A stretch of 64,000 nt of DNA from Streptomyces venezuelae (lineage in GTDB: Bacteria; Actinomycetota; Actinomycetes; Streptomycetales; Streptomycetaceae), in contig NZ_CP029193.1 in assembly GCF_008642355.1 (NCBI RefSeq), positions 6,224,001-6,288,000 of the forward strand, read 5' to 3'. Positions 62,273 to 64,000 of this stretch are shown here, piece after piece; the stretch's first letter is position 1; every line of letters begins with the position of its first letter. A model generated the notes under the pieces. The model saw only the letters and a program-made list of their open reading frames with translations. It was not told the DNA's origin and searched no databases. Both the position numbers and the translations under genes were made by a program.

Positions 62273-63470
62273 GGGACCCTCCCCGTTGCGGAACCGGCCG
62301 CTTCAGCCGGCGATACCCAAGGAATCCGACCGCGGCCGCGACGGCCCCGGAGATCCCCGGTACCCCGTACCCGGCCCCCGACCCCGCGGCGTCGATGACC
62401 CAGCCGGCCGCGGAGGAGCCGATCGCGACGCCGACCGCGAGTCCCGTGCTCACCCACGTCATGCCCTCGGTCAGTTTCGCACGTGGTACGTGCTGCTCGA
62501 CGAGGGCCATCGTCGTGATCATCGTCGGTGCGATGGCGAGGCCCGCCACGAACAGCGCCACGGCCAGAAACAGCAGGTTCCCGACCAGTTGCAGCGGGAT
62601 CATACTCACGGCCATCGCACAGACACCCAGCAGCCACCTGGGGGCGGGCGCCCCCTTGAAGTGCACGAGCCCGAAGGCGGCACCCGCCACGCAGGAGCCG
62701 AGTGCGTAGACGGCGAGGACCAGGCTCGCCGCGGACTTGTGGCCCTGGTCCTCCGCGTACGCCACGGTCACCACGTCGATCGACCCGAAGATCGCGCCCG
62801 TCGCGACGAACGTGGCGACCAGCACCTGGAGGCCGCCGCTGCGGAGCGCCGACTCCTTGGTGTGGTGCTCGCGCGGGTGCGGCACCGGCTCGGTGGCCCG
62901 CTGCGCCGTCAGCCAGAAGACGCCCACGGCGAGGAAGGCGCCCGCGAGCAGCGGTCCGGCCTCGGGAAACCACACCGTGGAGAGCCCGATCGAGATGATC
63001 GGCCCGAAGATGAAGCAGACCTCGTCCACCACGGACTCGAAGGAGTACGCGGTGTGGAGCCGCGGGGTGCCGCGGTACAGGACGGCCCAGCGTGCCCGGA
63101 TCATCGAGCCCACGCTCGGCACACAGCCGACCAGCGCGGCGAAGACGAACAGCGTCCAGTCGGGCGTCTCGAACTTCGCGCACAGCAGCAGCCCCGCGAC
63201 CGCGGCGAGGGACACCAGCGTCGCGGGGCGGAGCACCCGGCGCTGGCCGTACCGGTCGACGAGCCGGGAGATCTGTGGCCCGAGCGCGGCAGCGGACAGG
63301 GCCACGGTCGCCGACAGGGCGCCCGCCAGGCCGTACCTGCCGGTCAGCTGCGACACCATGGTCACGATGCCGATGCCCATCATCGACAGCGGCATGCGGC
63401 CGAGGAACCCGGCGGTGGAGAACGCCTTGGTGCCGGGGGCGGCGAAGAGGGCGCGGTAGGGGCTGGGCAC
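62226..63470 (-). CDS. Major facilitator superfamily transporter
   Basis: A 414-residue 12-helix MFS protein. It has FSTAGFLGRMPLSMMGIGIVTMVSQ in helix 1, the loop motif SRLVDRYGQRRVLRP between helices 2 and 3, and a central charged loop (QRATEPVPHPREHHTKESAL). The C-terminal tail is His/Glu-rich (GSHEHGHGQREEHSD). Related Streptomyces proteins are annotated as drug or sugar efflux; no substrate is assigned. GTG 63470 is chosen, with GGAG nine bases upstream; the frame is open to 63593. It precedes and overlaps the lactone oxidase gene. Confidence 0.85.
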   Translation of the reverse strand: MPSPYRALFAAPGTKAFSTAGFLGRMPLSMMGIGIVTMVSQLTGRYGLAGALSATVALSAAALGPQISRLVDRYGQRRVLRPATLVSLAAVAGLLLCAKFETPDWTLFVFAALVGCVPSVGSMIRARWAVLYRGTPRLHTAYSFESVVDEVCFIFGPIISIGLSTVWFPEAGPLLAGAFLAVGVFWLTAQRATEPVPHPREHHTKESALRSGGLQVLVATFVATGAIFGSIDVVTVAYAEDQGHKSAASLVLAVYALGSCVAGAAFGLVHFKGAPAPRWLLGVCAMAVSMIPLQLVGNLLFLAVALFVAGLAIAPTMITTMALVEQHVPRAKLTEGMTWVSTGLAVGVAIGSSAAGWVIDAAGSGAGYGVPGISGAVAAAVGFLGYRRLKRPVPQRGGSHEHGHGQREEHSDVA

Positions 63471-63682
63471 GTGGACTCCGCGGAAACGCCGGGGCGGCTC
63501 CCGACAGGAGGACCCCGGTAAGGCATGAAGATGGCCGATACAGATTACGGCTCCGACGGGAGTCGGCGCACCGCGATTTCCGGGGTGGCACACCGAGACC
63601 CCTTGGGCCTGACGCAGTGTGACTTTTCCGGACGGCGGAGGCCGTTTTCCACCTGTCAGTGGCGGGTGGCAGGATCGGATAC

Positions 63683-64000
63683 ATGTCCGATGCGCTGGAT
63701 CCCACTCCGTATGACGCCCTGCTGCTGCTCTCGTTCGGCGGCCCCGAAGGCCCGGACGACGTCGTCCCGTTCCTGGAGAACGTGACGCGCGGACGCGGCA
63801 TCCCCAAGGAGCGGCTCAAGGAGGTGGGGCAGCACTACTTCCTGTTCGGCGGGGTCAGCCCCATCAACGACCAGAACCGCGCCCTGCTCGACGCCCTGCG
63901 CAAGGACTTCGCTGAGCACGGCCTCGACCTGCCGGTCTACTGGGGCAACCGCAATTGGGCCCCCTACCTGACCGACACCCTGCGCGAGATGGTCACCGAC
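63683..64000 (+). CDS. hemH: Ferrochelatase (partial, N-terminal 106 residues)
   Basis: The first 106 residues of a ferrochelatase; the gene runs off the right edge. [36 protein letters not shown] and the substrate loop [19 protein letters not shown] (quoted in parts) are typical of actinobacterial enzymes. It inserts ferrous iron; in Actinobacteria the substrate is coproporphyrin III (CpfC). ATG 63683 is preceded by GGCAGGA. The place near sepH agrees with my memory of S. coelicolor. Confidence 0.93.
   Translation, partial: MSDALDPTPYDALLLLSFGGPEGPDDVVPFLENVTRGRGIPKERLKEVGQHYFLFGGVSPINDQNRALLDALRKDFAEHGLDLPVYWGNRNWAPYLTDTLREMVTD

Overview
The window is high-GC actinobacterial DNA with GTG/TTG starts, strong G+C bias at third codon positions and GC-rich hairpin terminators. 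It carries whiH, hrdB, parE, parC, ptsH, sepH and hemH in an order I remember from the core chromosome of Streptomyces coelicolor, so the source is almost certainly a Streptomyces. Gene names and comparisons rest on reading motifs and on memory; no search was run.

Left end (1-13.6 kb): iron acquisition. The window opens inside the last module of an NRPS. It is followed by an ABC exporter with a degraded nucleotide-binding domain, a Fes-type esterase on the opposite strand and an MbtH protein. This is the cchH-cchI-cchJ-cchK end of a coelichelin cluster, and the adenylation code I read (DMENLGLINK) is the one I remember for N5-formyl-N5-hydroxyornithine. After an amidohydrolase comes a HelR-type RNA polymerase-associated helicase preceded by a rifamycin-associated element. 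Next are an ArgA-like acetyltransferase and a convergent isochorismatase-argC-argJ-argB array. The esterase/MbtH gap, the ArgA-like gene and the isochorismatase each have an iron box (DmdR/IdeR-type). I infer an iron-controlled ornithine supply for the hydroxyornithine siderophore.

13.6-25.5 kb: a DUF4192 protein, a glycogen-debranching-like protein, a Nudix/winged-helix protein, an ATPase-dead ABC ATPase-permease fusion, the sporulation regulator whiH with a candidate sigma-WhiG promoter, the principal sigma factor gene hrdB, a secreted trypsin-like protease and a small zinc-ribbon protein.

25.9-45 kb: parE and parC (topoisomerase IV) bracket two two-component systems, a DUF485/solute:sodium symporter pair, an iron-boxed sucrase/ferredoxin-like gene, two divergent citrate synthase genes (one fused to a DNA-binding domain, with an AT-rich palindromic region between them), a duplicated two-gene cassette of unknown function (DUF6082 membrane protein plus small acidic protein) and a CobW-type GTPase.

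45-64 kb: an M16 peptidase pair, a c-di-AMP (ydaO) riboswitch before an M23 peptidase, a GntR regulator, HPr, a GNAT/acyl-CoA synthetase fusion, DUF5998, a phosphodiesterase-like protein, thymidine kinase, a VOC protein, a sulfurtransferase, sepH, a membrane protein with a threonine-motif array, an aldonolactone oxidase, an MFS transporter and the start of hemH. No tRNA, rRNA, CRISPR array, insertion sequence or prophage was seen.
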